A stretch of 45,703 nucleotides of DNA from an uncultured Spirochaetaceae bacterium (GTDB lineage Bacteria > Spirochaetota > Spirochaetia > Treponematales > Treponemataceae): positions 1-45,703 of the forward strand of contig CADCCO010000015.1 of assembly GCA_902799965.1 (NCBI GenBank), read 5' to 3'. The notes under the pieces are model-generated. The model was not told where the DNA came from. It ran no database searches and saw nothing but the letters and a program-made list of their open reading frames with translations. Every line of letters begins with the position of its first letter. Position 1 is the stretch's first letter. The position numbers and the translations under genes were made by a program. Positions 17,618-26,178 of this stretch are shown in pieces.

Positions 17618-18157
17618 CTACCAGTTCTCCGCGCTCACTTCAAAGAAGCTTTGCGGGTGGGCGCAAACGGGGCAGGCGGCGGGGGCTTTTGTTCCCACTA
17701 CGATGTGGCCGCAGTTCCTGCATTCCCAAACCTTGACTTCGCTCTTTTCAAAGACTTGCGCGGTCTCCACGTTCTTCAACAGGGCGCGGTAGCGCTCTTC
17801 GTGGCGCTTTTCGATCGCTCCGACCATGCGGAATTTGGCGGCCAGCGCCTTAAAGCCTTCCTCTTCGGCGGTTTTGGCAAAGCCTTCGTACATGTCGGTC
17901 CACTCAAAGTTTTCGCCGTCGGCCGCCGCGCCCAAGTTTTGGGCTGTCGTTCCCAAGCCGCCGAGTTCCTTGAACCACATTTTGGCGTGCTCTTTTTCGT
18001 TGTCCGCCGTGGCCAAGAATATGGCCGAGATTTGCTCAAAGCCTTCTTTTTTTGCCACGCTGGCAAAGTAAGTGTACTTGTTCCTGGCTTGCGACTCGCC
18101 CGCAAAGGCGGCCTGCAAGTTCTTTTCAGTCTGCGTTCCCGCGTATTGATTCGCCAT
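17618..18157 (-). CDS. Rubrerythrin
   Basis: Non-haem di-iron peroxidase that reduces hydrogen peroxide in anaerobes. The ferritin-like domain begins [20 protein letters not shown] and contains the Glu-rich helices binding the di-iron centre (for example [18 protein letters not shown] and EKRHEERY). The C-terminal rubredoxin domain has its iron ligands at Cys146, Cys149, Cys162 and Cys165 (CRNCG and CPVC). 179 residues is usual. ATG 18157 has GGAGG 6-10 nt upstream, so the longer open frame to 18271 is not used. It has its own sigma70-type promoter. Confidence 0.95.
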   Translation of the reverse strand: MANQYAGTQTEKNLQAAFAGESQARNKYTYFASVAKKEGFEQISAIFLATADNEKEHAKMWFKELGGLGTTAQNLGAAADGENFEWTDMYEGFAKTAEEEGFKALAAKFRMVGAIEKRHEERYRALLKNVETAQVFEKSEVKVWECRNCGHIVVGTKAPAACPVCAHPQSFFEVSAENW

Positions 18158-18176
18158 AAAATCCTCCAGGCCTCCC

Positions 18177-18205
18177 ATTATAGCGCGCTTTCCCGTTTTC
18201 CGCAA
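18177..18205 (-). promoter_or_regulatory. Promoter of the rubrerythrin gene
   Basis: On the - strand TTGCGG (18205-18200), a 17-bp spacer, and TATAAT (18182-18177). The short leader contains GGAGG before ATG 18157. I saw no clear PerR-type palindrome overlapping it. Confidence 0.65.
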
Positions 18206-18264
18206 ACGATTTTTTCCGCGCTTTTTGTTGTCATTCCATATTGCGCTTGTCTTTCCGCGCCTTG

Positions 18265-18293
18265 TTGCCAAAACCGCGTTTATTTGCTATAAT
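18265..18293 (+). promoter_or_regulatory. Promoter of the outer-membrane barrel / OmpA operon
   Basis: TTGCCA (18265-18270), a 17-bp spacer, and consensus TATAAT (18288-18293). The leader is about 37 nt and contains TAGGAGC before ATG 18337, so this gene is translated in the conventional way. Confidence 0.7.
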
Positions 18294-18336
18294 AAATGGA
18301 TATTGTCATATACGGCTTATAAATTAGGAGCGTAAC

Positions 18337-19431
18337 ATGGAAAACATGAAAAAACTGATTATGTCTTTGACAGCCGGCCTTTTGCTTTTGGCCGCGGCTT
18401 CGGCTTACGAGCCGCCCGTTCAGGGCGAAAACCTCTTCTACCTTAGCCATCCGGAACTCTTGACGGAAGGAAACTCCACCGCAGGCGGCGGACTTCAGTC
18501 TGTTTTGCCCGCAAGCGGAACGATAAACCCCGCCTTGATAGGCTTGGAAGAGCGCGTGACCCTTGACTTGGGCTACACCGGAATGTTCAACAGCAAGCCC
18601 AACGACGGCTACACTGGCGTACTGACCGGCGTGGACGGCAGCCAGTACATTCTTAGAAACTATGGCGGCTCGAAGCTTGGATATTCGCAGGCCTTTGGAA
18701 CCGGAATCATCGTTCCCACCGACTGGGCCAACTTTGGCGGCGAGATGGAATTCATCCTTGACAAAAAATGCATGGGCCTTGGCAACAGCTTCCATATGAA
18801 GACCTTCGCGGCCAAGCAGTTCTTGGACAAGCTGTACATCGGCGTTGGCGTGGGCTTTGGCTACGAGTGGGAATTCTACGACGACTGGATGCTCACCGCC
18901 GACGTGGGCGCCGTCTACAACTTTGGCGACTTGGCCTTTATGAAGAACTTTAGGGTCGCCGCCAGCGCCAACAATTTGGGAAAGACGTTCAACATGAAGC
19001 GCGACTGGATGGGCTGGCCGGGATTCTCAAACATCAGGGCCGGCGCCGCCGCCGAGTTCATTCAAAAAGAAAATTTCTCGCTTGGCGCTTCTTTTGATGT
19101 AACCACTCCCTTCTTCCATAATTTAATACTTGACTCAGGCTTGCAGATGAGGTTCAACGACTTCATTCAGCTGAACACCTCATGGCAGTTCAACTTGAAG
19201 GAGTACTTTGACAACAACGCCTCGTGGTTGCCCACAATTGGACTTGTCTTCAAGTTCAACATCGGAATGGGAAACAGCGACTTTGTCAAAAAGCGCGATT
19301 GGACAAAGAGCGAGCTTTGCCCGTCCGCAGCGTGGAAGAACGTGGACTGGAACATCAACATGGCCAGCGTAGGCGCTGTCTTGCGCTTGGGCCAGCTGGA
19401 CTCTTCCGGTCCCGACATTGATATGGAGTAA
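18337..19431 (+). CDS. Outer-membrane beta-barrel protein, UPF0164/FadL-like
   Basis: Secreted protein of 364 residues. The signal peptide (MKKLIMSLTAGLLLLAAASA, from the second Met) is followed by a Gly/aromatic-rich region with alternating hydrophobic residues, typical of beta-barrel strands. The opening (STAGGGLQSVLPASGTINPA, then TLDLGYTGMF) is reminiscent of the treponemal UPF0164 family, which has been modelled as FadL-like long-chain fatty-acid porins. That assignment is from memory and is moderately supported. It is followed after 5 bp by the OmpA-domain gene, so the two probably work together in the outer membrane and periplasm. Confidence 0.6.
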   Translation: MENMKKLIMSLTAGLLLLAAASAYEPPVQGENLFYLSHPELLTEGNSTAGGGLQSVLPASGTINPALIGLEERVTLDLGYTGMFNSKPNDGYTGVLTGVDGSQYILRNYGGSKLGYSQAFGTGIIVPTDWANFGGEMEFILDKKCMGLGNSFHMKTFAAKQFLDKLYIGVGVGFGYEWEFYDDWMLTADVGAVYNFGDLAFMKNFRVAASANNLGKTFNMKRDWMGWPGFSNIRAGAAAEFIQKENFSLGASFDVTTPFFHNLILDSGLQMRFNDFIQLNTSWQFNLKEYFDNNASWLPTIGLVFKFNIGMGNSDFVKKRDWTKSELCPSAAWKNVDWNINMASVGAVLRLGQLDSSGPDIDME

Positions 19432-19436
19432 ATTGT

Positions 19437-22400
19437 ATGAAAAGAATTCGCGTCGCGACCTTGCTTTTGTCGGCCTTTTTGGCGGCGGGCCTTTTTGCCG
19501 CCGACCAGGCAAAGGGCCCCAAATACATTTCGCCCAACAACGACGGCGTTCAAGACAACTTGGAAGTTAAAATCAGCGTAAAGGACAAAAGCCGAATTTT
19601 AAGCTGGTCCTTGATTATAGAAGACTACAAGGGAAACATCGTCCGAACAATCGGAAACAAGGTGGCGCTTCCCACGGCCTTCAACGCCAAAAACTTGGCC
19701 AAGCAGATTCTCGCCAAAAAGCAGTTTGTCGAAGTTCCGCCCGTGGTGGTTTGGAACGGCGCGCTTGACAACGGCGAGACCGCTCCCGACGGCGAATACT
19801 TTTATTACGTCACCGCCACCGACGAGCGCAAGAACACCAACAAGACAAAAAAAGCGTCGGTCATCGTAAAGAACGCTCCGCCTGTCGTGAAGCTTTCGGT
19901 TTTGCCGGAAGACCAGCGCATTTTTGGCGAAGGCGACAAGCCCGAATTTGAAATCGGCCAAAGCGGCACAAAGGAAGACAAGTGGACGGCCAAAATCGAG
20001 GCCGCCGACGGAACCGTAGTCCGCAATTATTCTTGGGCTAACAGCGAGCCAAAAGACTTCGCTTGGCCCGGCACCGACGACAAGGGAGTCATCGTTCCCG
20101 ACGGCGTTTACAAGTACACAATCACAGCCACCGACCGCGCCGGAAACACCGCGTCGGCGGAGGCGGCCAACATCATATTCTCCGCGGAAAAGCCGGAAAC
20201 GAACGTCTTCATTTCAGGCTCAAGGTATTTTTCCGTTCCCTCAAAGAGCAAAATCTCTTCCGTCACGCTTGAGGTTGTCATACCTGAGCCGCGCAAGGGA
20301 AGCGGAAACGCCATCGTCAATTGGAGCGTGGGCGTTTTTGACAAGGCGGGAAATCCCGTCAAGTCTTGGAAGGGCGGCAGGGGAGACGCTCCGCCCAAGC
20401 AAATCGTCTTTGACGGAAAAGACCAAAAGGGCGCGCAAATCGCCGACGGCGAGTACTACGCGCGCGTAGAGGCCGAATACTTGAACGGCTACAAGGCCCC
20501 CGCGGTAAACTCTCCGACGTTCATGTTCGACACTGTTCCGCCGGCCGCGACCATCACTGAATACGACGAAGTTTTCAGCCCGGATGGAGACGGAAACAAG
20601 GACTCGTTCACGCTCAAGCAAGTGGCGGAAAAAAAGTCCGGCTCGCCGATTCGCGACTGGACCGGAAAAATCGTCAAGGCCGGAAGCGACACGGTGGTCC
20701 GCGAATTTAAGTTCGGCTCGGAACTTCCGCAAAACGTTTCTTGGACCGGCTTGGACGCAAACGGAAAGCTTTGCGAGGACGGCGCCTACGACTACGTATT
20801 GACGGCGAGCGACGCGGCGGGCAACTCCTTTGTCGCAAAGACCGGAAAGGCCTTTAGCCTTGACACTTCAAAGACCGAAGTCATGCTCGCCGCGAGCGAC
20901 GAGGCCTTCAACCCGACCGGCAAGCGCAACAGCGTTTCTTACGCCAGCGTCTTAAAGTCAAGCGCCGTCAAGTCTTACATTTTTGAAATTAAGAGTTCCA
21001 AGGGCGCGGTCGTTTACAGCCAAAAGGGCGGCGGAAGCGTTCCCGCAAAATTCCCCTGGAACGGAAAAGCCAGCGACGGCTCGGTCTGCGAGGACGGCGT
21101 TTACAAGGCTTCGATTTCCATTGAGTCAAGCAACGGCTCGTCAGCCCGCGCGGACGCCGCTCCGGTAACGATAGACACAAAGGCGCCGTCCGTTGACTTG
21201 ACGGTGGCCGACGCTTTGTTCAGCCCCGACGGCGACAGCCGCAAGGACAGCGTTAAAATCTCCGCCGCCAATTCTACGGCGGAAGACAAATGGTCGGCCA
21301 AGATTCTTGACGGCAAGGGAAACGCCGTCCGGACTTACGAATGGGTCGGAAAAATCCCCGCCGCCTTTGACTGGGACGGAAGCGACGACAACGGAAACAA
21401 GGTCGCTGACGGAAAGTATTCGCTCGAAGTCGCCGCCCAAGACAAGGCCGGAAACGAATTCTTCAAAAAATTCGACAACATAACGCTTGACACAAGACCC
21501 ACTCCCGCTTACGTAACGGCGGCTCTGCCCGGAATCAGCCCGGAATCCAAGACCGGCCTTGTAAAGCAAACCTTTGCCTTGCGCGTCGGCTTGAACGAAG
21601 GAATCGAAAAGTGGAGCTTTGACGTGGTTGACGCAAAGGGCAACTCAGTCTTTGCCTACGACGCGTCCGCCAAGACCGTTCCCGCCTCGTTTGTTTGGGA
21701 CGGCAAGGACAAGAATGGAAAGGTTTTGGAAGGCTCTTTCCAAGGCCGCTTGAAGATTGAATACGCCAAGGGCAATCTGGTCGACGTTAAGACCAGCGCC
21801 TTCATTTGCTCGGTAACTCCGCCGGCCTTGACGGTCAGCGTGGCGCCGGAATTCTTCAGCCCGGACAACGACGGCACGGACGACGACTGCTTCATTTCGC
21901 TAAGGGGCAGCGCGGCCAACGGAGCCAAGCTTGTGTCTTGGTCGTTCGACATCAACAATCCTGTTGAAACCAAAAAGCCCGGCGCCTTCTGGAAAACAAG
22001 CGGAACGGACAAAATCACTCCGCAAATCGTTTGGGACGGCCTTAGCAACACCAGCCGCGAAAAGGACGGCAAGGCCGAGCGCGTCCAGTCGGCGATGGAC
22101 TATCCTTACGTCTTTACCGCCACCGACAGCCTTGGCCTTACCAGCGTAAAGACCGGCTTTATCCCGGTTGACATTTTGGTAATCCCGGACGGAAACGTCC
22201 TTAAGATGGCCGTGCCCTCTATCATCTTCCGAAGCAACTACGCCGACTTTAAGACGGCGGACGAAGCTCCGGGCAGCCAAGTGACAAAGGCGCAGGCCGC
22301 CAACAACGTTCGCGTGCTAAAGCGCGTGGCGGAAATCCTAAAGAAATTCCCGGACTACACGGTAACGGTCGTTGGCCACGCCAACAAGACCGGCGCCAAG

Positions 22401-22592
22401 GGCGAGGACGAGATTTTGCTTAGCCTTTCAAACCAGCGCGCCGCCTTTGTAAAGGAGCGTTTGGTTGAATACGGAATCAAGGCTGAGCGCTTGAGTTCTG
22501 AAGGAAAGGGCGGAAGCCAGCCCGTCGCCGACTTTAGCGACACGGCCAACTGGTGGAAGAACCGCCGCGTTGAGTTTATATTGCATAAGTGA
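19437..22592 (+). CDS. OmpA family protein with FlgD-type Ig-like repeats
   Basis: A 1051-residue exported protein (signal peptide MKRIRVATLLLSAFLAAGLFA). It contains serial FlgD-like Ig modules, recognisable by ISPNNDGVQDN, VFSPDGDGNKDSF, LFSPDGDSRKDSV and FFSPDNDGTDDDC and by repeated WxGxDxxGxxxxDGxYxY segments. The last ~130 residues are an OmpA peptidoglycan-binding domain: VVGHANKTGAKGEDE, then LSNQRAAFVKERLVEYGI and NRRVEFIL. It should sit in the periplasm, anchored to peptidoglycan, with the Ig stalk reaching other envelope parts. It is co-transcribed with the barrel gene upstream and ends at a strong terminator. Confidence 0.85.
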   Translation: MKRIRVATLLLSAFLAAGLFAADQAKGPKYISPNNDGVQDNLEVKISVKDKSRILSWSLIIEDYKGNIVRTIGNKVALPTAFNAKNLAKQILAKKQFVEVPPVVVWNGALDNGETAPDGEYFYYVTATDERKNTNKTKKASVIVKNAPPVVKLSVLPEDQRIFGEGDKPEFEIGQSGTKEDKWTAKIEAADGTVVRNYSWANSEPKDFAWPGTDDKGVIVPDGVYKYTITATDRAGNTASAEAANIIFSAEKPETNVFISGSRYFSVPSKSKISSVTLEVVIPEPRKGSGNAIVNWSVGVFDKAGNPVKSWKGGRGDAPPKQIVFDGKDQKGAQIADGEYYARVEAEYLNGYKAPAVNSPTFMFDTVPPAATITEYDEVFSPDGDGNKDSFTLKQVAEKKSGSPIRDWTGKIVKAGSDTVVREFKFGSELPQNVSWTGLDANGKLCEDGAYDYVLTASDAAGNSFVAKTGKAFSLDTSKTEVMLAASDEAFNPTGKRNSVSYASVLKSSAVKSYIFEIKSSKGAVVYSQKGGGSVPAKFPWNGKASDGSVCEDGVYKASISIESSNGSSARADAAPVTIDTKAPSVDLTVADALFSPDGDSRKDSVKISAANSTAEDKWSAKILDGKGNAVRTYEWVGKIPAAFDWDGSDDNGNKVADGKYSLEVAAQDKAGNEFFKKFDNITLDTRPTPAYVTAALPGISPESKTGLVKQTFALRVGLNEGIEKWSFDVVDAKGNSVFAYDASAKTVPASFVWDGKDKNGKVLEGSFQGRLKIEYAKGNLVDVKTSAFICSVTPPALTVSVAPEFFSPDNDGTDDDCFISLRGSAANGAKLVSWSFDINNPVETKKPGAFWKTSGTDKITPQIVWDGLSNTSREKDGKAERVQSAMDYPYVFTATDSLGLTSVKTGFIPVDILVIPDGNVLKMAVPSIIFRSNYADFKTADEAPGSQVTKAQAANNVRVLKRVAEILKKFPDYTVTVVGHANKTGAKGEDEILLSLSNQRAAFVKERLVEYGIKAERLSSEGKGGSQPVADFSDTANWWKNRRVEFILHK

Positions 22593-22627
22593 AAAAAAAG
22601 GCGGGCCAAGTGGTCCGCCTTTTTTTT
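22592..22627. terminator. Bidirectional terminator between the OmpA gene and hslO
   Basis: A(8)-GGCGG (22592-22604) pairs with CCGCC-T(8) (22615-22627), with a short GGCC/GGT-assisted loop. The T-run on one strand and the A-run on the other let it serve both convergent genes. Confidence 0.9.
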
Positions 22628-22630
22628 GTC

Positions 22631-23593
22631 TCACTTCCTTAACATTTCTTTTGAAATCTTGTAAACGCTGCCGCAGTTCTTGCAGCTGACCTCGATTGGA
22701 TCGGGGTCGTTGGCAAGAATGTCTTCCAATTCCGCCTTTCCGATGTGCTTGATTGAGTCGGCGAAGGCGGCGGCGGAGCAGGGGCAGTCAAAGGCCACTT
22801 GCCGCTCCAAAACTATTTTTGGGTCAAACTCGCGGAAAAGGCCTTTTATAAGCGGCTCGCGCTTTTGCCCTTCGCTGAACCATTGTCCAAGCGAGGGGCA
22901 GGCTCCAAAGGCGCGCTCGGCGTTTTGGATTATCGCGTCTTGCCGCGCGGCAGTCTCGTCCTTTTTGTCTTCCTTTCCTTTGGCGCCGCCAGCCGCCGGA
23001 AGCGCCTGCATAAAAAGGCCGCCGGCTCCGATTACGCGCCCCTGCTTGTCAAACTGAATTCCCGTGTTGAAGGCGGTGTTGATTTGCTCCGACTTGGCGA
23101 AGTGCCAGGCCAAGTCTTTGGCTATGTTGCGGAATTTTATTTCGGTCGTGCCGGTTTGCGGGGCTTTTGCGCCTTCGATGTCGCGCGTTATCGAAACGAT
23201 TCCGCCGCCAAAAAAGTCGGTCAAGTCCCAGTTGGTTATTTCATGCTCAATCGGAATTTTGTCCTGGAAAATGTAGCCGCGCACGTAACCGCTTGAGTCC
23301 GCCTCGACGGAAAAGCCGGCCGCCGGACCGTCAGTGTCGTATCTAAAAGTCAAGTGCTCGCGGCCCTTCATCGTTTGAATCATCAGCGCCGCGCACAGTT
23401 CCGCCTGGCCCAAGACAAGCGTTTCCAAAATGCCCAAATTGTGCTGCGCGCGCATTTGGTTGACCATTTTTGTGCCGTTGTAAAGCGCGCCTCTAAAAAG
23501 CCCGTTGGCGGCCACAAAGACCGTCATGCCGTCTTGCTCCACGCCCTCAAGCTTTTTCAAAAGCTCCGCGTCCGTTATCGCTTGCGTTATCAT
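22631..23593 (-). CDS. hslO: Hsp33, redox-regulated holdase chaperone
   Basis: Cytoplasmic chaperone activated by oxidative unfolding. The N-terminal domain has the Hsp33 pattern (residues 1-220; for example GLFRGALYNGTKMVNQM and LGQAELCAALMIQTMKG). The zinc redox switch is intact at the C-terminus: Cys270, Cys272 (FDCPC), Cys304 and Cys307 (CKNC). 320 residues. ATG 23593 overlaps the upstream gene's stop (ATGA), with GAGG just before, so it is translationally coupled to the gene at 25323. With rubrerythrin it belongs to an oxidative-stress set. Confidence 0.95.
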   Translation of the reverse strand: MITQAITDAELLKKLEGVEQDGMTVFVAANGLFRGALYNGTKMVNQMRAQHNLGILETLVLGQAELCAALMIQTMKGREHLTFRYDTDGPAAGFSVEADSSGYVRGYIFQDKIPIEHEITNWDLTDFFGGGIVSITRDIEGAKAPQTGTTEIKFRNIAKDLAWHFAKSEQINTAFNTGIQFDKQGRVIGAGGLFMQALPAAGGAKGKEDKKDETAARQDAIIQNAERAFGACPSLGQWFSEGQKREPLIKGLFREFDPKIVLERQVAFDCPCSAAAFADSIKHIGKAELEDILANDPDPIEVSCKNCGSVYKISKEMLRK

Positions 23594-25323
23594 TCTTGCC
23601 TCATTTTTGTTTCGACTTCAATCCTGGCGGCGGCCATCTCGCGCGCGCTGGGAATCCATTCGTATTTTTGCCTTAGAATTTTCGCGGCTTCGATCGGGTC
23701 GCCGTCCGCTTTTTGCATTGCGTCCGCGCGGTCGTCCGCGAATTCTTTCATTGAATAAATTTTTTCGTCTTGCGGGAACGTGATGTCGTTGACAAGCCAG
23801 CGGTCCTTTTTGAAAACAAGCGTCGCGCTGCCTTGAATTTTCTCTACGCTTATGTCGCTTTCGCCGCCTTCGTTGTGGACGCGGAAAAAGCGGACGGCCA
23901 ATTTTTTTTCGCTTCCGTTTTTTACGGAAAGGGGAACAGGCTTTTCCTTGTAAAGGGGCGCGCTCTTTTTGTTGTCCGCTTGTGTCAGAGAACTTGAATC
24001 TTCGCCCAGCTCAAAATTCGTTATGCCGAAAATCCACTTGTCGCTAAGGTCGGGCCGGTAAAGGTAAAGCTCCGGCGTTACGGTGCCGACCGTTTGGCTG
24101 AACGCGTCGCGCATTTTGCTTGCCACGTAAATGTTGCTTGTGGACTCCACCAAGCTTTTAGCGCTTTTTCCGCCGCTTGCCGCCTGCATTAGAATCGTGT
24201 TCATTGTATGAAGGCCGCTGAAAAAAACTTCCGCCGTCTGGCGCGGGCTTAGGGAAATCGTCGTTGGCCGCATAAGCTTGTCGCGGCGGACCGAGCGGCC
24301 AAAAAAGAGGCTTCCGGCAATCAAGAAAACGCCGGCGATGAAAAGCGCGCGGTTCCGCCTTAGCGTTCGGCTGGCTCCGGCGCGGGCGGCTTTTTTCCCT
24401 AAAATCTTTTTGGCCTCTTCCTCAAATTCCTTTTGGCTGACGGCGCTTTTTCGCTCCACGGCCGCGACGCTTCCGTCCGCCTTTAAGCCAAGTTCCGCCG
24501 CAAGCTCGGCAAGCGCGAAGTCTTTGTCAAGCCATTCGACTTTGGCGCCGCCGTCGCCTTTGCCCGCGCCGTTTTTGCTTAGGCCCGACTCTTGCAGTTT
24601 TTGCTCAAAGGCGGCGCTTCCGTATTCCAGCGCGTAGGAAATTTGCGCGGCCAGGCGGGGATTGATTCCGTTCACGCTGTTCTGAATCGGAAGGTATTTC
24701 GCGTCAAAAATGTCGGCCTGCCGCTCTTCCATGTTTTCGGCGGGGAAGGGAAAGCAGCCCGCGAGCGCTTGGTAGACAACGCAGGCGCGTACGAACGCCG
24801 GGGCGCGCGCGTCCAAAAGGTTTTTGTCCTGCCAAACCGCCTGCAAAAGCGAATAGTCTTTTGAGGCGGCGTTCCGCGCGGAAAATTCAAAAATATTTTG
24901 CGGCAAAAACAAGAGGCTCGCTTTGCCCTTGGCTTCTTTGTAAAGAACGCCGCCCGCTCCGTTTGCCGGAAGCGCGCGCCCCTCTTTTATGGCTTGCGTA
25001 ACGCAGGAGGCGTAGGCAAAAACAGCGCGCGCCTTTTGGGCCGCGTCGCTTGACTGCAGGACAGCCAAAAGCGGCCGGCCGCCAAAGCCTTTTCCCGTGA
25101 ACAAAACCTGGCCGCTTTGCTTTTCGGCTTCGGTTCCGTCAAAGCGGAAGGGCTTGAACGAAAAGCGCGCCTTCTGGGTGAAGAGCTCGTCCGGTCCGCA
25201 GGCGCTTTCCGCCAAAAGGCCTTCTTCGTTCAAGTCTATCGCGGCTTGAATTTTTCCAAAGGCGCTTTCGCTTAAAAGGGAGTTGAGGATTGTCTGTTTT
25301 GCTGCGCTCGCGGCTATGTTCAT
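23590..25323 (-). CDS. Unrecognised membrane protein, possibly a degenerate kinase fold
   Basis: I do not recognise this 577-residue protein. Residues ~1-270 look globular. A segment around FVRACVVYQALAGCFPFP, then NGINPRLAAQISYALE resembles the C-lobe of Ser/Thr kinases (the region that reads like LYELLTGRPPF...INPxLxxIIxKAL), but no catalytic HRD or DFG motif is visible, so a pseudokinase is only a suggestion. One membrane segment lies near residues 330-350 (ALFIAGVFLIAGSLFF), followed by an extracytoplasmic domain of about 220 residues. ATG 25323 is preceded by a promoter 6 nt away; the frame to 25428 would start upstream of that promoter. It overlaps hslO by 4 bp. Confidence 0.7.
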   Translation of the reverse strand: MNIAASAAKQTILNSLLSESAFGKIQAAIDLNEEGLLAESACGPDELFTQKARFSFKPFRFDGTEAEKQSGQVLFTGKGFGGRPLLAVLQSSDAAQKARAVFAYASCVTQAIKEGRALPANGAGGVLYKEAKGKASLLFLPQNIFEFSARNAASKDYSLLQAVWQDKNLLDARAPAFVRACVVYQALAGCFPFPAENMEERQADIFDAKYLPIQNSVNGINPRLAAQISYALEYGSAAFEQKLQESGLSKNGAGKGDGGAKVEWLDKDFALAELAAELGLKADGSVAAVERKSAVSQKEFEEEAKKILGKKAARAGASRTLRRNRALFIAGVFLIAGSLFFGRSVRRDKLMRPTTISLSPRQTAEVFFSGLHTMNTILMQAASGGKSAKSLVESTSNIYVASKMRDAFSQTVGTVTPELYLYRPDLSDKWIFGITNFELGEDSSSLTQADNKKSAPLYKEKPVPLSVKNGSEKKLAVRFFRVHNEGGESDISVEKIQGSATLVFKKDRWLVNDITFPQDEKIYSMKEFADDRADAMQKADGDPIEAAKILRQKYEWIPSAREMAAARIEVETKMRQE

Positions 25324-25329
25324 GCTTAC

Positions 25330-25358
25330 AGAATAATGAAAACGCGCGATTGTTGCAA
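25330..25358 (-). promoter_or_regulatory. Promoter of the 25323 gene (predicted leaderless)
   Basis: On the - strand TTGCAA (25358-25353), a 17-bp spacer, TATTCT (25335-25330), then 6 nt to ATG 25323. No Shine-Dalgarno is present. It should drive this gene and hslO. Confidence 0.6.
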
Positions 25359-25372
25359 CAAGGCTCCGCGAC

Positions 25373-25401
25373 TTGTTTTGAACGCCATTTCGCGCTATAA
25401 T
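25373..25401 (+). promoter_or_regulatory. Promoter of the DUF4230 gene (predicted leaderless)
   Basis: TTGTTT (25373-25378), a 17-bp spacer, consensus TATAAT (25396-25401), then 7 nt to ATG 25409. No Shine-Dalgarno is present. It lies back-to-back with the promoter of the divergent gene, the two -35 boxes being 14 bp apart. Confidence 0.65.
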
Positions 25402-25408
25402 AGCCCGC

Positions 25409-26035
25409 ATGGAAGAAAAGAAATCCAAGCTCCGCCGCCAAGGCGGACAAACGTTTTTTCAGTCGTTGGCCGCAAAGGTCGTTTTGCGGGTTGTCACAAT
25501 CACGCTGCTTGTGGCGGCGGTTTTGTTTTGCGGAAAAATCGCGGGCGACAAGCTTTTTAGCGTCCGCGTCCAAAACAAGCGCGCCGCCGTGGAGCGGGAG
25601 CTGGCCGAATGCGCAGAGCTGGTCTTGTACAAAATGCGCTACAGCGACATCATCACGTTAAAAAAGCGGGGCGCCGTAAGCAAGGCCTTTAGCATTGTCC
25701 GCTACACGGGCGTTTTGCGCGCGGGCATAGAAAACATCCGCGATTCCAAAATCGTCATTTCAGACGGCGGAAGAAAACTGCTGGTGAAAATTCCGCCCTG
25801 CGTTTTGCTGGGGAACGACATTGCCTCGCAGGAAGTTTTTGACGAGCAGCAGAGGCTTTTTACCAGAATCAGCACGCAAGAAGTCTTTGACCAAATAGAA
25901 ATCGCCAAGCGCGAGGCCGCAGACGAAATCCTGGCCGACGGACTTTTGGACGACGCGGACGCCCGCGCCAAGCAAGTCGTCACCGCGCTGCTAAAGCCCC
26001 TCAACTTTGAAAGCGTCACCGTTGTTTTAAAATAA
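25409..26035 (+). CDS. DUF4230 family membrane-anchored protein
   Basis: A 208-residue protein with a short basic N-terminus, one membrane segment (VLRVVTITLLVAAVLFCGKIAG) and an external domain matching the DUF4230 pattern as I remember it (LVLYKMRYSDIITLKKRG, then ISDGGRKLLVKIPPCVLLGND, and a C-terminal helix followed by LLKPLNFESVTVVLK). The function of this family is not known. It is monocistronic, with its own promoter and a terminator after it, and divergent from the membrane protein/Hsp33 pair. Confidence 0.7.
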   Translation: MEEKKSKLRRQGGQTFFQSLAAKVVLRVVTITLLVAAVLFCGKIAGDKLFSVRVQNKRAAVERELAECAELVLYKMRYSDIITLKKRGAVSKAFSIVRYTGVLRAGIENIRDSKIVISDGGRKLLVKIPPCVLLGNDIASQEVFDEQQRLFTRISTQEVFDQIEIAKREAADEILADGLLDDADARAKQVVTALLKPLNFESVTVVLK

Positions 26036-26052
26036 TGCTGCGCGACCGTGTC

Positions 26053-26117
26053 ATTGTCGGGCTTGACCCGACAATCCTTTGGCAAAAAGATTCCCGCGTC
26101 GGAGCGCGGGAATGACA
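26053..26117. repeat. Palindromic intergenic repeat (paired hairpins)
   Basis: Two perfect 9-bp stems stand side by side: ATTGTCGGG / CCCGACAAT with a 5-nt loop, and ATTCCCGCG / CGCGGGAAT with a 6-nt loop. The ends TGTCATT and AATGACA are themselves complementary. Sequences of the form TCATT-stem-AATGA, with 'GTCGGGCTTGACCCGAC' type arms, are widespread intergenic repeats in bacteria. The 3' flank resembles that of the element at 8609. Confidence 0.7.
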
Positions 26118-26127
26118 GGGCAAGGGC

Positions 26128-26155
26128 CGCGACCGGGAGCGCCCGCTTTTTTTTT
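26128..26155 (+). terminator. Terminator of the DUF4230 gene
   Basis: CGGG-AGCG-CCCG (26134-26145) within a GC-rich context is followed by nine T (26147-26155). It insulates the flagellar operon from upstream transcription. Confidence 0.65.
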
Positions 26156-26178
26156 AGTATTTTTTTTCTATAATTTTC

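Noticed and set aside
17618..18271. Longer rubrerythrin start at 18271
   Set aside because: The extra 38 residues are basic and unlike the family, and the frame upstream of 18157 overlaps a clear promoter and ribosome site for the shorter protein.
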